A stretch of DNA of 64,000 nucleotides, from assembly GCF_014779665.1 (NCBI RefSeq), contig NZ_JACXYY010000004.1:372001-436000 (forward strand). Direction: 5' to 3'. Below the pieces are notes generated by a model, which searched no databases, was not told where the DNA came from, and was given only the letters and a program-made list of their open reading frames with translations. This document shows positions 1 to 7,978 of this stretch, piece after piece. The stretch's first letter is position 1; each line of letters opens with the position of its first letter. This DNA is from Nocardioides hwasunensis. GTDB lineage: Bacteria; Actinomycetota; Actinomycetes; Propionibacteriales; Nocardioidaceae. The translations under genes and the position numbers were made by a program.

Positions 1-74
1 GACATCTCGGACACGTGTGCCAGTTGTCGCCCCTCAACCACCGGATCGAGGGCGACATCTCGGACACGTGTGCC
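1..74. repeat. 21-bp direct repeat, two copies
   Basis: GACATCTCGGACACGTGTGCC occurs at 1-21 and again, identically, at 54-74, separated by 32 bp of unrelated sequence. Each copy contains the palindrome ACACGTGT. The window starts exactly at the first copy, so more copies may lie to the left. No gene is visible in 1-162. Confidence 0.6.
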
Positions 75-108
75 GGCTGTGGCCCGCGACCGACGCCTGA
101 GCCGCCGG

Positions 109-161
109 GGTGGCGGCGCGCGACATCCGATCAGCGGCTCACGATGTCGTGCGCCGCCACC
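109..161. repeat. 19-bp-arm inverted repeat after ssuD
   Basis: Arm 109-127 reads GGTGGCGGCGCGCGACATC and pairs with 143-161 with one mismatch across a 15-base loop. It ends one base before the ssuD stop codon, so it may act as that operon's terminator. It belongs to the same TGGCGGC-headed repeat type as the elements at 15521-15573 and 15591-15649. Confidence 0.7.
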
Positions 162-162
162 C

Positions 163-1305
163 TCACGAAGCAGCCGCCCGGGAGCCGAACGGGACCGACG
201 CGTGCGTCGCGGCCGGGGCCGGGTGGGTCCAGAGGCCGCGCCGTTCGAGCACGGGCAGCACGCCCTCACCGAACTGGTAGGCGCCCTCGAGGTGGGGGTA
301 CGCCGACAGCACGAGCTCCTCGATGCCGACCGAGCGGTACTCCTCGATGAGGTCGGCGACCTCCTCGTGGCTGCCGACGAGGGCGGTGCCGGCACCGCCG
401 CGGACGAGCCCCACGCCGGCCCAGAGGTTCGGGTGGATCTCGAGAGCGTCGCGACTGCCGCGGTTGAGGGCCAGCATGTTCTGCTGGCCGACCGACTCGG
501 AGCGCTTGAGGCCCTCCTGGACGCGGGCGATGTCCTCGTCGGAGATGCCGGCGAGCAGCCGGTCTGCCTCGGCCCACGCCTCCTCGGAGGTGTCGCGGGT
601 GATCACGTGGACGCGGAGGCCGAAGCGCAGCTCACGGCCCCGCTCGGCGGCGAGCTCCCGGATCCACGCGACCTTCCTCGCGACCGCGGCGGGCGGCTCG
701 CCCCAGGTCAGGTAGACGTCGGCGTGCTCGGCGGCGACCTGTCCGGCGGCCGGCGAGGACCCGCCGAAGTAGATCTCCGGGATCGGGTCGGGCAGGTGCT
801 GCAGCGTGGCGCGATCGACGCGCAGGTGCTGGCCGGCGTAGGTCACCTCCTCCCCCGCCCAGAGCCGCCGCACGATCGAGAGGAACTCCCCGCACCGCTC
901 GTAGCGGCCGTCCTTGTCGAGGAAGTCTCCGTAGGCGCGCTGCTCGTGCGACTCCCCGCCGGTGACGACGTTGAGCAGCAGCCGGCCGCCGGAGAGGTTC
1001 TGGAAGGTCGCCGCCATCTGCGCGGCGAGCGTCGGCGAGGTCAGGCCCGGCCGGAAGGCGACGAGGAACTTCAGCCGCTCCGAGAGCGGCGCGAGCATCG
1101 CGGTCGTCAGCCACGCGTCCTCGCACCAGGCGCCGGTGGGCGTGAGCGCGGCCTCGAAGCCGAGCTGCTCGGCGCTGCGCGCGATCTGCCCCAGGTAGGG
1201 CACGCTCGCCGGTCGGCCGGCGACGCCGTGCTCGACGCCGTGGCCGCCGCTCACGACCTGGCGGCCATCGCCTCCGTTGGTGGGCAGGAACCAGTGGAAC
1301 TTCAT
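163..1305 (-). CDS. ssuD: FMNH2-dependent alkanesulfonate monooxygenase SsuD
   Basis: Luciferase-like flavin monooxygenase that cleaves alkanesulfonates to an aldehyde plus sulfite using FMNH2 and O2, releasing sulfur for cysteine synthesis in the cytoplasm. The 380-aa product has the family length and the signatures MKFHWFLPT at the N-terminus and YFGGSSPAAGQVAAEH in the middle. Counterparts of the E. coli active-site residues are visible: Cys61 (TGAWCEDAW), Arg231 and His233 (LRVHV), Tyr336 (SAYPHLE). A longer in-frame ORF extends upstream, but its extra part is an out-of-frame shadow of the neighbouring gene; ATG at 1305 matches the family start. It is last in a four-gene sulfur operon. 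No SsuE flavin reductase or SsuABC transporter is in the window. Confidence 0.95.
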   Translation of the reverse strand: MKFHWFLPTNGGDGRQVVSGGHGVEHGVAGRPASVPYLGQIARSAEQLGFEAALTPTGAWCEDAWLTTAMLAPLSERLKFLVAFRPGLTSPTLAAQMAATFQNLSGGRLLLNVVTGGESHEQRAYGDFLDKDGRYERCGEFLSIVRRLWAGEEVTYAGQHLRVDRATLQHLPDPIPEIYFGGSSPAAGQVAAEHADVYLTWGEPPAAVARKVAWIRELAAERGRELRFGLRVHVITRDTSEEAWAEADRLLAGISDEDIARVQEGLKRSESVGQQNMLALNRGSRDALEIHPNLWAGVGLVRGGAGTALVGSHEEVADLIEEYRSVGIEELVLSAYPHLEGAYQFGEGVLPVLERRGLWTHPAPAATHASVPFGSRAAAS

Positions 1306-1376
1306 CGCAGTCCTTTCGTCCGGCCCGCTGGTGGAGCAGCGAGCGCTGTCGAGCGTGTCGAGACCGGGGCCAGGCA

Positions 1377-2612
1377 TCAGAGCTGGCCGTGGTTGGGCGG
1401 TGGCGTGCCGTCGACGGCCCACCGCCCGAGGTGCTGGACCTTCCAGGCGGCCGGGTCGTGCAGCGTGTGCGTGCGCGCGTTGCGCCAGTGCCGGTTGAGG
1501 TTGAGCTGGTCGAGGGCCGATCGGGTGCCCGCGACCTCGAAGAGCCGGCTGGAGACGTCGACCGCCGTGGCGGCCGAGTGCGCGCGTACGGCGGCGACCG
1601 CGAGGCTCGCGGCCGCTGCACTCTCCGCGGTCAGGTCGGCGTCGGCCGCGTCGACGGCGAGTCCCGCCTCGCGCAGCAGCGCCTCGGAGGCCCGGACGGC
1701 GAGCTCCATCTGCCCCAGCCCCTGGACGACGAGCGGGTCGTCGGTCGCCCGCTCGACCTGCGCGTCGGGGTAGGGCCGTGACGTCGTCCGGACGAAGGCG
1801 GCCGACTCCTCGAGCGCGGCGCGGGCGATGCCGACGTCGATCGCTGCGTGCAGCACCTGGGCGAACGCACCGTAGGTCTGCGGACCGGTGAAGGTCAGGT
1901 GGTAGGGCGTGATGCGGTCGTCGTGGACGTCGACGTCCACCAGCTCGACGGTGCCGCTGGCGGTGGTGCGCTGGCCCATGCCGGCCCAGTCGTCGCTCAC
2001 CGTCACGCCCGGTGCGTGCCGCTCGACCCAGGCCACGTGCAGCGGTCCGGCCCCGGGGTCGGCCAGGGTGTCGCGGTGCGCGAGCACGGGGATCCAGTCG
2101 GCGAAGAGCGCGCCGGTGCTGTAGCCCTTGGTGCCGTTGAGCACCCAGCGTCCCTGCCCGGCAGGGGTGAGGGTCGTACGGATGTCGCGGACGTGGCGGG
2201 TGCCGGTCTCCGACTGCGCGTTGCCGAATCGCCTGCCGACCAGCACCTCGCCGAAGAAGAAGCGCTGCTGCTCGGGCGTGCCCTGGTGCCGCATCGCGTT
2301 GACGTAGACGAAGTGGCTGTGCGGCACCTGCGCCACGCTCGGGTCGCCTGCGGCGAGGATCCGGAAGACCTCGGCCAGGACCGCGACGGGAAGGTCGGCG
2401 CCGCCGTGCTCCGCCGGGACGGTGACGGCGAGCAGGCCGGAGGCGGAGAGCCGCCCGACCTCGCGGGCGGGCAGGATCCGCTCGACGTCGCGCTCGCTCG
2501 ACGTCGCCGCGAGCTCGGCGGCGAGCTCGGTCGCGACCGCGATCGCCCCGTCCGCGGTGAGGACGGGGACGCGCTCGAGCTCGAGCTCCTCGAGGATCGG
2601 CGCCGCACTCAT
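1377..2612 (-). CDS. sfnB: SfnB-type acyl-CoA-dehydrogenase-fold flavoprotein
   Basis: Member of the acyl-CoA dehydrogenase-fold flavin monooxygenases of sulfur acquisition (SfnB/DszC branch), 411 aa. The N-terminal helical domain, middle beta domain (WVLNGTKGYSTGALFADWI) and C-terminal helical domain are all present; the C-terminal motif LNRHWRNARTHTLHD is typical of this branch rather than of beta-oxidation dehydrogenases. ATG at 2612 overlaps the TGA of the upstream sfnG by four bases (ATGA), so the two are translationally coupled; the longer upstream ORF is a frame shadow. The substrate is not proven from sequence. Context with SfnG and SsuD points to use of sulfones or sulfonates when sulfate is scarce. 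Confidence 0.85.
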   Translation of the reverse strand: MSAAPILEELELERVPVLTADGAIAVATELAAELAATSSERDVERILPAREVGRLSASGLLAVTVPAEHGGADLPVAVLAEVFRILAAGDPSVAQVPHSHFVYVNAMRHQGTPEQQRFFFGEVLVGRRFGNAQSETGTRHVRDIRTTLTPAGQGRWVLNGTKGYSTGALFADWIPVLAHRDTLADPGAGPLHVAWVERHAPGVTVSDDWAGMGQRTTASGTVELVDVDVHDDRITPYHLTFTGPQTYGAFAQVLHAAIDVGIARAALEESAAFVRTTSRPYPDAQVERATDDPLVVQGLGQMELAVRASEALLREAGLAVDAADADLTAESAAAASLAVAAVRAHSAATAVDVSSRLFEVAGTRSALDQLNLNRHWRNARTHTLHDPAAWKVQHLGRWAVDGTPPPNHGQL

Positions 2613-3733
2613 GCCACACGCTCCTGCTCGGCGGCCTCGAGCTCGCGCACGATCGGCAGGACCTCGCGGCCGAAGTGCTCGACCTCCTCCTGGAAGTGCA
2701 GGAAGCCGAGGAGGAACAGGTCGACGCCGCGACGCTTGAACTCCATCATCCGGTGCGCGACCTGCTCGGGCGTGCCGACCAGGCCGGTGCGGAAGCCGTC
2801 GTTGTACTGGACGAGGTCGGAGAAGTCGCTGTCCTGCCACATGCCCGTCCGGTCACCGGTCGACTGGCCGGCCTGCTTCACGGCGTCGCCGAAGCCCTTG
2901 ACCGCCTCGGGGTTGGCCTTGGCGATGATCTCCTGCAGCGTCGCGTGGGCCTCCGCCTCGGTGTCGCGGGCGACCATGAAGCCGTTGACCCCGACCCGGA
3001 CCGTACGTCCGGCGGCGCGGGCGCTGTGCCTGACGCCCTCGACCTGCTCGGCGATGCCCTCGGGGGTGTTGCCGTTGGCGAGGTACCAGTCGCTCACCCG
3101 CCCGGCCATCGCCTGCGCGACGCTCGAGTTGCCGCCCTGGAAGATCTCCGGCAGGGACCGGCCCGGGAGGTCGAGCGGCTTGGGCTTGAGGTCGAAGTCG
3201 TGGAGCTGGAAGAAGTCGCCGCGGAACTCCGCAGCGTCCTCGGTCCAGATCTCGCGGATGTAGGAGATGAACTCCTCGGCCATCCGGTAGCGCTCGCCGT
3301 GCTCGAGCCAGCGCACGCCCATGCTGGTCGCCTCGTCCTTGAACCAGCCGGAGACGACGTTGATCGCGGCGCGACCGTTGCTGAGGTGGTCGGCGGTGGC
3401 GATGAACTTCGCGAGCACGCCGGGATGCCACATGTAGGGGTGGACCGCCGAGATGACCTTGAGCCGCTCGGTGGCCAGCAGCAGCGCCAGGCTGAAGCTG
3501 GTCGCCTCGTGCTGGTGGGCGGCGCCGTAGGACGCGGTGTAGCGGACCTGCGTGAGCGCGTAGTCGAAGCCGTTGTTCTCGGCCGTCTGCGCGAGGCGCT
3601 TGTTGTAGTCGTAGTCCCAGCCGGTGCGCTGCTCGATGTCGGAGATCACCAGGCCTCCGGACACGTTGGGCACCCAGTAGGCGAACTGGAGGGGTGCAGC
3701 GGGCTCGCTCGCGCGGGCGGGTCTCGTGCTCAT
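2609..3733 (-). CDS. sfnG: Dimethylsulfone-type FMNH2 monooxygenase SfnG
   Basis: Luciferase-family monooxygenase of 374 aa. SfnG in Pseudomonas putida converts dimethyl sulfone to methanesulfinate with FMNH2 and O2. The N-terminal FAYWVPNVSGGLVISDIEQR and the internal AINVVSGWFKDEA and EIFQGGNSS stretches are strong family matches. Its product would feed sulfonate chemistry done by the downstream SsuD. The stop overlaps the start of sfnB by four bases, while about 88 bases separate it from the upstream gene of the operon. FMNH2 must come from a reductase encoded elsewhere. Confidence 0.9.
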   Translation of the reverse strand: MSTRPARASEPAAPLQFAYWVPNVSGGLVISDIEQRTGWDYDYNKRLAQTAENNGFDYALTQVRYTASYGAAHQHEATSFSLALLLATERLKVISAVHPYMWHPGVLAKFIATADHLSNGRAAINVVSGWFKDEATSMGVRWLEHGERYRMAEEFISYIREIWTEDAAEFRGDFFQLHDFDLKPKPLDLPGRSLPEIFQGGNSSVAQAMAGRVSDWYLANGNTPEGIAEQVEGVRHSARAAGRTVRVGVNGFMVARDTEAEAHATLQEIIAKANPEAVKGFGDAVKQAGQSTGDRTGMWQDSDFSDLVQYNDGFRTGLVGTPEQVAHRMMEFKRRGVDLFLLGFLHFQEEVEHFGREVLPIVRELEAAEQERVA

Positions 3734-3821
3734 CGTGGTCTCCTCGGGACGTGCATCGTCCTTCTCCAGGGATCTCGTCGGAACAGGTGTGCTGGGCGCG
3801 GGCGCCCCGGTGCGTGACCGG

Positions 3822-5132
3822 TCACTCGGTGGGGTCGCTCACCCAGTCCTGGCGTCGGCGGGTGCCGCCGATCGACCAGGCGTACGGCGGCGGCGTCCCG
3901 TTGACGGCGTGGGCGCCGACGACGCGGGCCTTGAGGATGCGCGGGTTGTGCGACGCCACGGTCCGCGCGTTGCGCCAGTGGCGGTCCAGGGCCAGCGGCC
4001 GCGCGGTGGCGGAGGCGCCGAGGGCGTCGAAGATGTCCGAGGTGGCACGCAGGACCAGCTCCGAGACCACGACCTGGGCCGTCGAGGCCTCGATCTCGCT
4101 GGCCTCGACGAGCTCGCCGATCTCCTCGTCGCCGGCCCGCGCCGCGTCGGCGACCGCCTGGACGCTCGCGGCCACGCGCAGCGTCGCGGCCTCGGCGGCG
4201 TAGACAGAGGCGGCGATCTCGCCGACGCGCGCGAGCACCTGGGCGTCGTCGCGGACCCGGGGCGCGTTGGCGTGGGAGAAGTTGCGGGTCCGGCGCTGGA
4301 CGGCGTCGACGACGTCGTGCAGCGCCGCCTGGGCGATGCCGGTCAGCGTCGCGAGGAGGTTCAGCTGGTAGAAGGCGGTCTGGTAGGGGAAGCGGTCCTC
4401 GAAGGGCAGCACGTGGTCGGCCGGGACGCCGACGTTGTCGAACGTCGTCGTGCCGCTGCCCGTGCCCCTCTGGCCGAAGCCGAACCAGTCGTCGGTGGTC
4501 GCGACGCCGCGGTCGCGCGTGTCGACCAGCGCGATCGCCGTGGGGTCCTCGACCTCGTCGGGGTGACCCGGCAGGGCGAGCCGGGCGTGCACGTCGGCCC
4601 ACTCGGCGAAGATCGTGCCCGTCGTGTAGTACTTCGTGCCGTCGAGGCGCCAGGACCCGTCGGCGCGCGGCCGGAGGACGGTGCGGGGCAGGTCGATGTC
4701 GGAGCCGACCTCCGACCAGGCGTTGCCGGCGATCTCGCCGGCGGCGAACCGGTCGAACCACACCCGCTGGTCGCTCGAGCGTGCGTGGTGCCACAGCCGG
4801 TCCTCCACGAGCGCGAAGTGACCGCGGAAGACCTGCGGGAGGTTGGCGTCGACGGCCGCGAGATCGATCCACAGGCCGGCCAGCGCCACCACGTCGAACC
4901 CGCCGCCCCCGAAGGCAGTGGGCACGCGCAGCGCGCCGAAGCCCTCGGACTTCAGCCGCGCCACGGCGTCGACGGGGAGGACTCCGTCGAGCTCGCGCTG
5001 GAGCGCGCCCTCGCCGATCGAGGCGAGGACCGCGTCCCAGTCGGTGACGGTGCCGCCGGTCGTGCGGTCGGTCGTCGGGCTGCTCGGTCGTCCGTCGCGG
5101 CTGCGGGTGGGCCGGACACGCAGGGTGGTCAT
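3822..5132 (-). CDS. DszC/SfnB-like acyl-CoA-dehydrogenase-fold monooxygenase
   Basis: First gene of the sulfur operon, 436 aa, acyl-CoA dehydrogenase fold. It shares with the SfnB protein the C-terminal signature DRHWRNARTVASHNPRILK and a closing NGTPPP, and has the middle-domain stretch WRLDGTKYYTTGTIFAEWA. These features place it with flavin-dependent S- or C-hydroxylating monooxygenases (DszC, SfnB, SfnC) rather than with fatty-acid dehydrogenases. The exact substrate is unknown. A GGGAGGA ribosome-binding site precedes ATG 5132, and an unusually AT-rich stretch upstream likely holds the promoter shared with the divergent LysR gene. The first ~25 residues are polar and poorly conserved-looking, so a slightly later start is possible. 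Confidence 0.8.
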   Translation of the reverse strand: MTTLRVRPTRSRDGRPSSPTTDRTTGGTVTDWDAVLASIGEGALQRELDGVLPVDAVARLKSEGFGALRVPTAFGGGGFDVVALAGLWIDLAAVDANLPQVFRGHFALVEDRLWHHARSSDQRVWFDRFAAGEIAGNAWSEVGSDIDLPRTVLRPRADGSWRLDGTKYYTTGTIFAEWADVHARLALPGHPDEVEDPTAIALVDTRDRGVATTDDWFGFGQRGTGSGTTTFDNVGVPADHVLPFEDRFPYQTAFYQLNLLATLTGIAQAALHDVVDAVQRRTRNFSHANAPRVRDDAQVLARVGEIAASVYAAEAATLRVAASVQAVADAARAGDEEIGELVEASEIEASTAQVVVSELVLRATSDIFDALGASATARPLALDRHWRNARTVASHNPRILKARVVGAHAVNGTPPPYAWSIGGTRRRQDWVSDPTE

Positions 5133-5148
5133 GGGTGGATTCCTCCCG

Positions 5149-5178
5149 TTTTGTATAGTTACTTAGTAGACTTTAGGC
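5149..5178. promoter_or_regulatory. AT-rich divergent promoter region of sulfur operon and lysR
   Basis: A roughly 30-base AT-rich island in otherwise very GC-rich DNA, between ATG 5132 (minus) and GTG 5252 (plus). Read on the minus strand it contains CTAACT-like and TATACA elements upstream of the GGGAGGA ribosome-binding site, plus the partial direct repeat CTAAAGT/CTAAGT. It is the natural place for the minus-strand -10 box and for LysR binding; exact sites cannot be fixed by eye. Confidence 0.5.
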
Positions 5179-5251
5179 AGTCGCCGTCGCCGACCACGAC
5201 ACCTCGGCAGCAGGTTTTGCCGACCACCACGCCAGAGAGCAGGAGCAACGG

Positions 5252-6271
5252 GTGCGGATCGAACAACTGGAATACCTCGCGGCGGTCACCGAGCACGGCT
5301 CGCTGCGCCGTGCGAGCGAGGCGATGCACATCTCCCAGCCCGCGCTGAGCGAGGCGGTCACCAAGCTGGAGAAGGAGCTCGGCACGACGCTGCTGGACCG
5401 GCGGCGCACCGGGTCGCGGATCAGCCGCCAGGGCCTTGACCTGCTGCAGAGCATGACCGACGTGCTCGAGGCGGTCGACCGGCTGCGCGAGGCGGCCGGT
5501 CAGCAGTCCACGCGTCGCCGGGACCTGCGCATCGGCACCGCCAACACCGCCTCGTCGAGCCTGCTGGCCCCTGCGCTGCGCGACCTGCGCGCCCGGCACG
5601 GCTCCGGGGCGATCGAGGTCGTCACGGGTCGCAAGACCGACCTCCAGCAGAGCCTGGCCGAGGGATCGCTCGACCTGGGACTGGTCAACGTGCTGCCGGG
5701 CGACGAGGTGCCACCGACGCTGGTGGCCGACGCCCTGCTCGAGGGCACGCCGGTCGCCTGCCTGCGCGCGGACCACCCGCTCGCCTCGCAGGAGCGGCTC
5801 ACCGTCGACGACCTCCGGGGCGAGCCGCACGTCTTGATGCGGCCGGGCTTCCTGATGCACCGCTACGCCCACCGGCTCTTCGCCGGGACGCTGCCGGAGA
5901 CGACGTACGCCACCGACGGCGCGGAGATGGGCAAGGCGATGGTCGCAGCCGGGCTGGGCATCTCGATCCTGCCCGACTTCTCGATCGCCGCCGACCCGCT
6001 GGTGCGCGCAGGCGTGCTCACCACCCGCCCGATCCGGGCCGAGCGGACGACGGTGACGCTGGTGATGCTGCGTCGGCACGCCGAGCGGGTGCCCGAGCCC
6101 CTGCGCGACCTGCAGACCGCGCTGGTGCGGCAGGCCAGGACCTACCTCGCGTCGCTGGAGCTGCCGCCGACCGCCTCGGGCCCGGCGCCGGCCCCGGACC
6201 TGAGCCCGGTGACGCCCGTGACGCCGATCAGCGCGGCTGGTAGCCGTGCACGAACTCGGTCAGCGCCGTGA
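5252..6271 (+). CDS. LysR-family transcriptional regulator
   Basis: LysR-type regulator of 339 aa. The N-terminal winged helix-turn-helix (residues 1-60, RIEQLEYLAAVTEHGSLRRA and SQPALSEAVTKLEKELG) is followed by a periplasmic-binding-fold effector domain to about residue 295 and a Pro/Ala-rich tail. It starts at GTG 5252 and is divergent from the sulfur operon, the usual layout for a LysR protein controlling its neighbour; a ligand such as a sulfur metabolite is inferred only from context. Its last 44 bases overlap the convergent 3' end of hemE, because the reading frame runs on past a natural domain end. The tail may therefore be a recent read-through extension. Confidence 0.88.
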   Translation: MRIEQLEYLAAVTEHGSLRRASEAMHISQPALSEAVTKLEKELGTTLLDRRRTGSRISRQGLDLLQSMTDVLEAVDRLREAAGQQSTRRRDLRIGTANTASSSLLAPALRDLRARHGSGAIEVVTGRKTDLQQSLAEGSLDLGLVNVLPGDEVPPTLVADALLEGTPVACLRADHPLASQERLTVDDLRGEPHVLMRPGFLMHRYAHRLFAGTLPETTYATDGAEMGKAMVAAGLGISILPDFSIAADPLVRAGVLTTRPIRAERTTVTLVMLRRHAERVPEPLRDLQTALVRQARTYLASLELPPTASGPAPAPDLSPVTPVTPISAAGSRARTRSAP

Positions 6272-7283
6272 GCTGATCGGGGTTCGTCGAGGGGATCACG
6301 CCGTGGCCGAGGTTGAAGATGTGGCCCGCGGCCGCGCGCCCGGCGTCGATGATCTCGGCCGCGCGCTGCGTCATCACCTCGGTCGGGGCGAAGACGAGGG
6401 TGGGGTCGAGGTTGCCCTGCACCGCCCGGTCGCCCACGAGCGGGATCGCGTGCTCCAGCGGCGTACGCCAGTCGACGCCGACCACGTCGGCGCCGGCCTC
6501 GCCCATCAGGCCGAGGAGGTTGGAGGTGCCGACCCCGAAGTGGATGCGCGGCACGCCCAGCGTGCCGGCGTCGGCCAGCACGCGCTGCGAGTGCGGCATC
6601 ACCGAGGCGCGGTAGTCGGCCGGGGTGAGCGCGCCCGCCCACGAGTCGAAGAGCTGCACGGCAGAGGCGCCGGCCTCGACCTGGACGCGGAGGTAGGCCG
6701 AGGCGATGCCGGCGATCTTGCGCATGAGGGCGTCCCACACGTCGGGGGCGCCGAACATCATCGCCTTGGTCAGGGCGTGCTCCTTCGACGGACCACCCTC
6801 GACGAGGTAGGACGCGACGGTGAACGGAGCACCTGCGAAGCCGATGAGCGGAGTGGCGCCGAGCTCGGCGACCAGCTGGCGCACCGCCCGGGAGATGAAC
6901 GGGACGTGCTCGTCGACCAGGTCGGGGATGGCCTCGACGTCGGCGAGCGTGCGCACCGGTGAGGCGACGACCGGCCCCACGCCGGGCTTGATGTCGAGGT
7001 CGACCCCGACCGCCTTGAGCGGGAGCACGATGTCGGAGAAGAAGATCGCCGCGTCGACCCCGTAGCGGCGTACGGGCTGCAGCGTGATCTCGGTGACCAG
7101 GTCGGGGTCCATGCAGGACTCGAGCATCCCGACGCCCTCGCGGACCTTCAGGTACTCCGGCAGCGAGCGGCCCGCCTGCCGCATGAACCAGACCGGCGTG
7201 TGCGACGGCTCGTCCCCGCGTGCCGCGGCGAGGAAGGGGCTCTGCGCGAGCCCGGGGTGGGGCGTGGGAACGGCGGCGGTCAC
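6228..7283 (-). CDS. hemE: Uroporphyrinogen decarboxylase HemE
   Basis: Cytoplasmic heme-pathway enzyme that decarboxylates uroporphyrinogen III to coproporphyrinogen III. The 351-aa product carries both family signatures: WFMRQAGRSLPEY near residue 32 and GFAGAPFTVASYLVEGG in the middle, plus the C-terminal FNLGHGVIPSTNPDQL. GTG 7283 gives the usual family length; the longer ORF upstream is spurious. The start codon lies at the edge of a perfect inverted repeat (7282-7301), with no clear ribosome-binding site, so translation initiation may be structured or leaderless. It is alone rather than clustered with other hem genes here. Confidence 0.95.
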   Translation of the reverse strand: MTAAVPTPHPGLAQSPFLAAARGDEPSHTPVWFMRQAGRSLPEYLKVREGVGMLESCMDPDLVTEITLQPVRRYGVDAAIFFSDIVLPLKAVGVDLDIKPGVGPVVASPVRTLADVEAIPDLVDEHVPFISRAVRQLVAELGATPLIGFAGAPFTVASYLVEGGPSKEHALTKAMMFGAPDVWDALMRKIAGIASAYLRVQVEAGASAVQLFDSWAGALTPADYRASVMPHSQRVLADAGTLGVPRIHFGVGTSNLLGLMGEAGADVVGVDWRTPLEHAIPLVGDRAVQGNLDPTLVFAPTEVMTQRAAEIIDAGRAAAGHIFNLGHGVIPSTNPDQLTALTEFVHGYQPR

Positions 7284-7301
7284 CTGCGAATCTTCGCAGG
7301 T
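7282..7301. promoter_or_regulatory. Perfect inverted repeat at the hemE start
   Basis: Nine-base arms ACCTGCGAA and TTCGCAGGT separated by TC. The repeat overlaps the first bases of the hemE start codon and lies 54 bases upstream of the divergent DUF3000 gene. It could be an operator for a dimeric regulator or an mRNA hairpin that limits hemE initiation. Confidence 0.6.
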
Positions 7302-7310
7302 CAGGCGGCG

Positions 7311-7328
7311 TGGCGGCACATCGGCGAT
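7311..7328. repeat. Single TGGCGGC repeat arm
   Basis: TGGCGGCACATCGGCGAT closely matches the left arm of the inverted repeat at 15521 (TGGCGGCACATCGCCGTC). No complementary arm is found beside it, so it looks like a half element in the hemE/DUF3000 intergenic region. Confidence 0.4.
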
Positions 7329-7342
7329 GGCGAGGGCTGGCC

Positions 7343-7348
7343 TACTCT
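7343..7348 (+). promoter_or_regulatory. -10 box, leaderless start of DUF3000 gene
   Basis: TACTCT lies six bases before ATG 7355, the spacing expected when transcription begins at the start codon. There is no ribosome-binding site upstream of the ATG, which supports a leaderless mRNA. Confidence 0.55.
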
Positions 7349-7354
7349 GGCCAC

Positions 7355-7975
7355 ATGGTGGCCCGTCACGAGACCCACCCGGGCAGCGCTGCCGCGGCTG
7401 GACCCGCGGAGTTCCGCGCGGCTGTGGAGTCGATGCGTCGGGCTGCGCTGCGCCCGGAGGTCTTCTGCGAGGAGATGCCCGCACCACAGCGCATCGCCCC
7501 GTGGTCGGCCGCGTTGAGCGGTGACGTCACCGTCGACGAGGAGGACCTCGGCACCGGCCGGCTGATCCTCCTGCACGACCCGGCCGGCAACGACGCCTGG
7601 GACGGCACCTTCCGCTGCGTGGCCTACGCCCGCGCCGAGATCGACCCCGAGCTGGGCGCCGACCCGATGCTCGCCGCGGTCGGCTGGTCGTGGCTGGTGG
7701 AGGCTCTGGAGGCGCACGGCGCGGAGGTCCACGCGGCCTCGGGCACCGTGACCTGCGTGACCACCGAGAGCTTCGGCGGGATGGCGGACGAGGACGGCAC
7801 CGCGCAGGTCGAGATCCGCGCGTCGTGGACGCCCGGCGTCGACGAGGCCGGTGCGCTCGACATGACCCCGCACGTGGAGGCCTGGGGCGAGCTGATGTGC
7901 ACCGCCGTCGGCCTGCCCCCGGTCCCCGAGGGGGTCACGGCCATCCCGAGCCGACGCGGACAGCGCGGCACCTGA
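7355..7975 (+). CDS. DUF3000 family protein
   Basis: A 206-aa actinobacterial protein of unknown function matching DUF3000, with the conserved opening EFRAAVESMRRAALRPEVFCEEMPAPQRIAPW and the central WLVEALEAHGAEV. No signal peptide or membrane segment is visible, so it is cytoplasmic. ATG 7355 sits just after a -10 box; the longer ORF upstream is not used. It is followed after three bases by ribonuclease D, an arrangement common in actinobacteria, so the two probably form one transcript. Its role is unknown; the linkage suggests RNA metabolism, but that is inference. Confidence 0.85.
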   Translation: MVARHETHPGSAAAAGPAEFRAAVESMRRAALRPEVFCEEMPAPQRIAPWSAALSGDVTVDEEDLGTGRLILLHDPAGNDAWDGTFRCVAYARAEIDPELGADPMLAAVGWSWLVEALEAHGAEVHAASGTVTCVTTESFGGMADEDGTAQVEIRASWTPGVDEAGALDMTPHVEAWGELMCTAVGLPPVPEGVTAIPSRRGQRGT

Positions 7976-7978
7976 GGC

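Noticed and set aside
1..74. Possible CRISPR array (21-bp repeat, 32-bp spacer)
   Set aside because: Only two copies are visible and no cas gene is present. The left edge hides any further copies, so it is rejected only for this window.
163..2619. Open frame of 818 codons spanning ssuD and sfnB
   Set aside because: Only its last 380 codons match a protein family; the rest is the sfnB gene read in the wrong frame.
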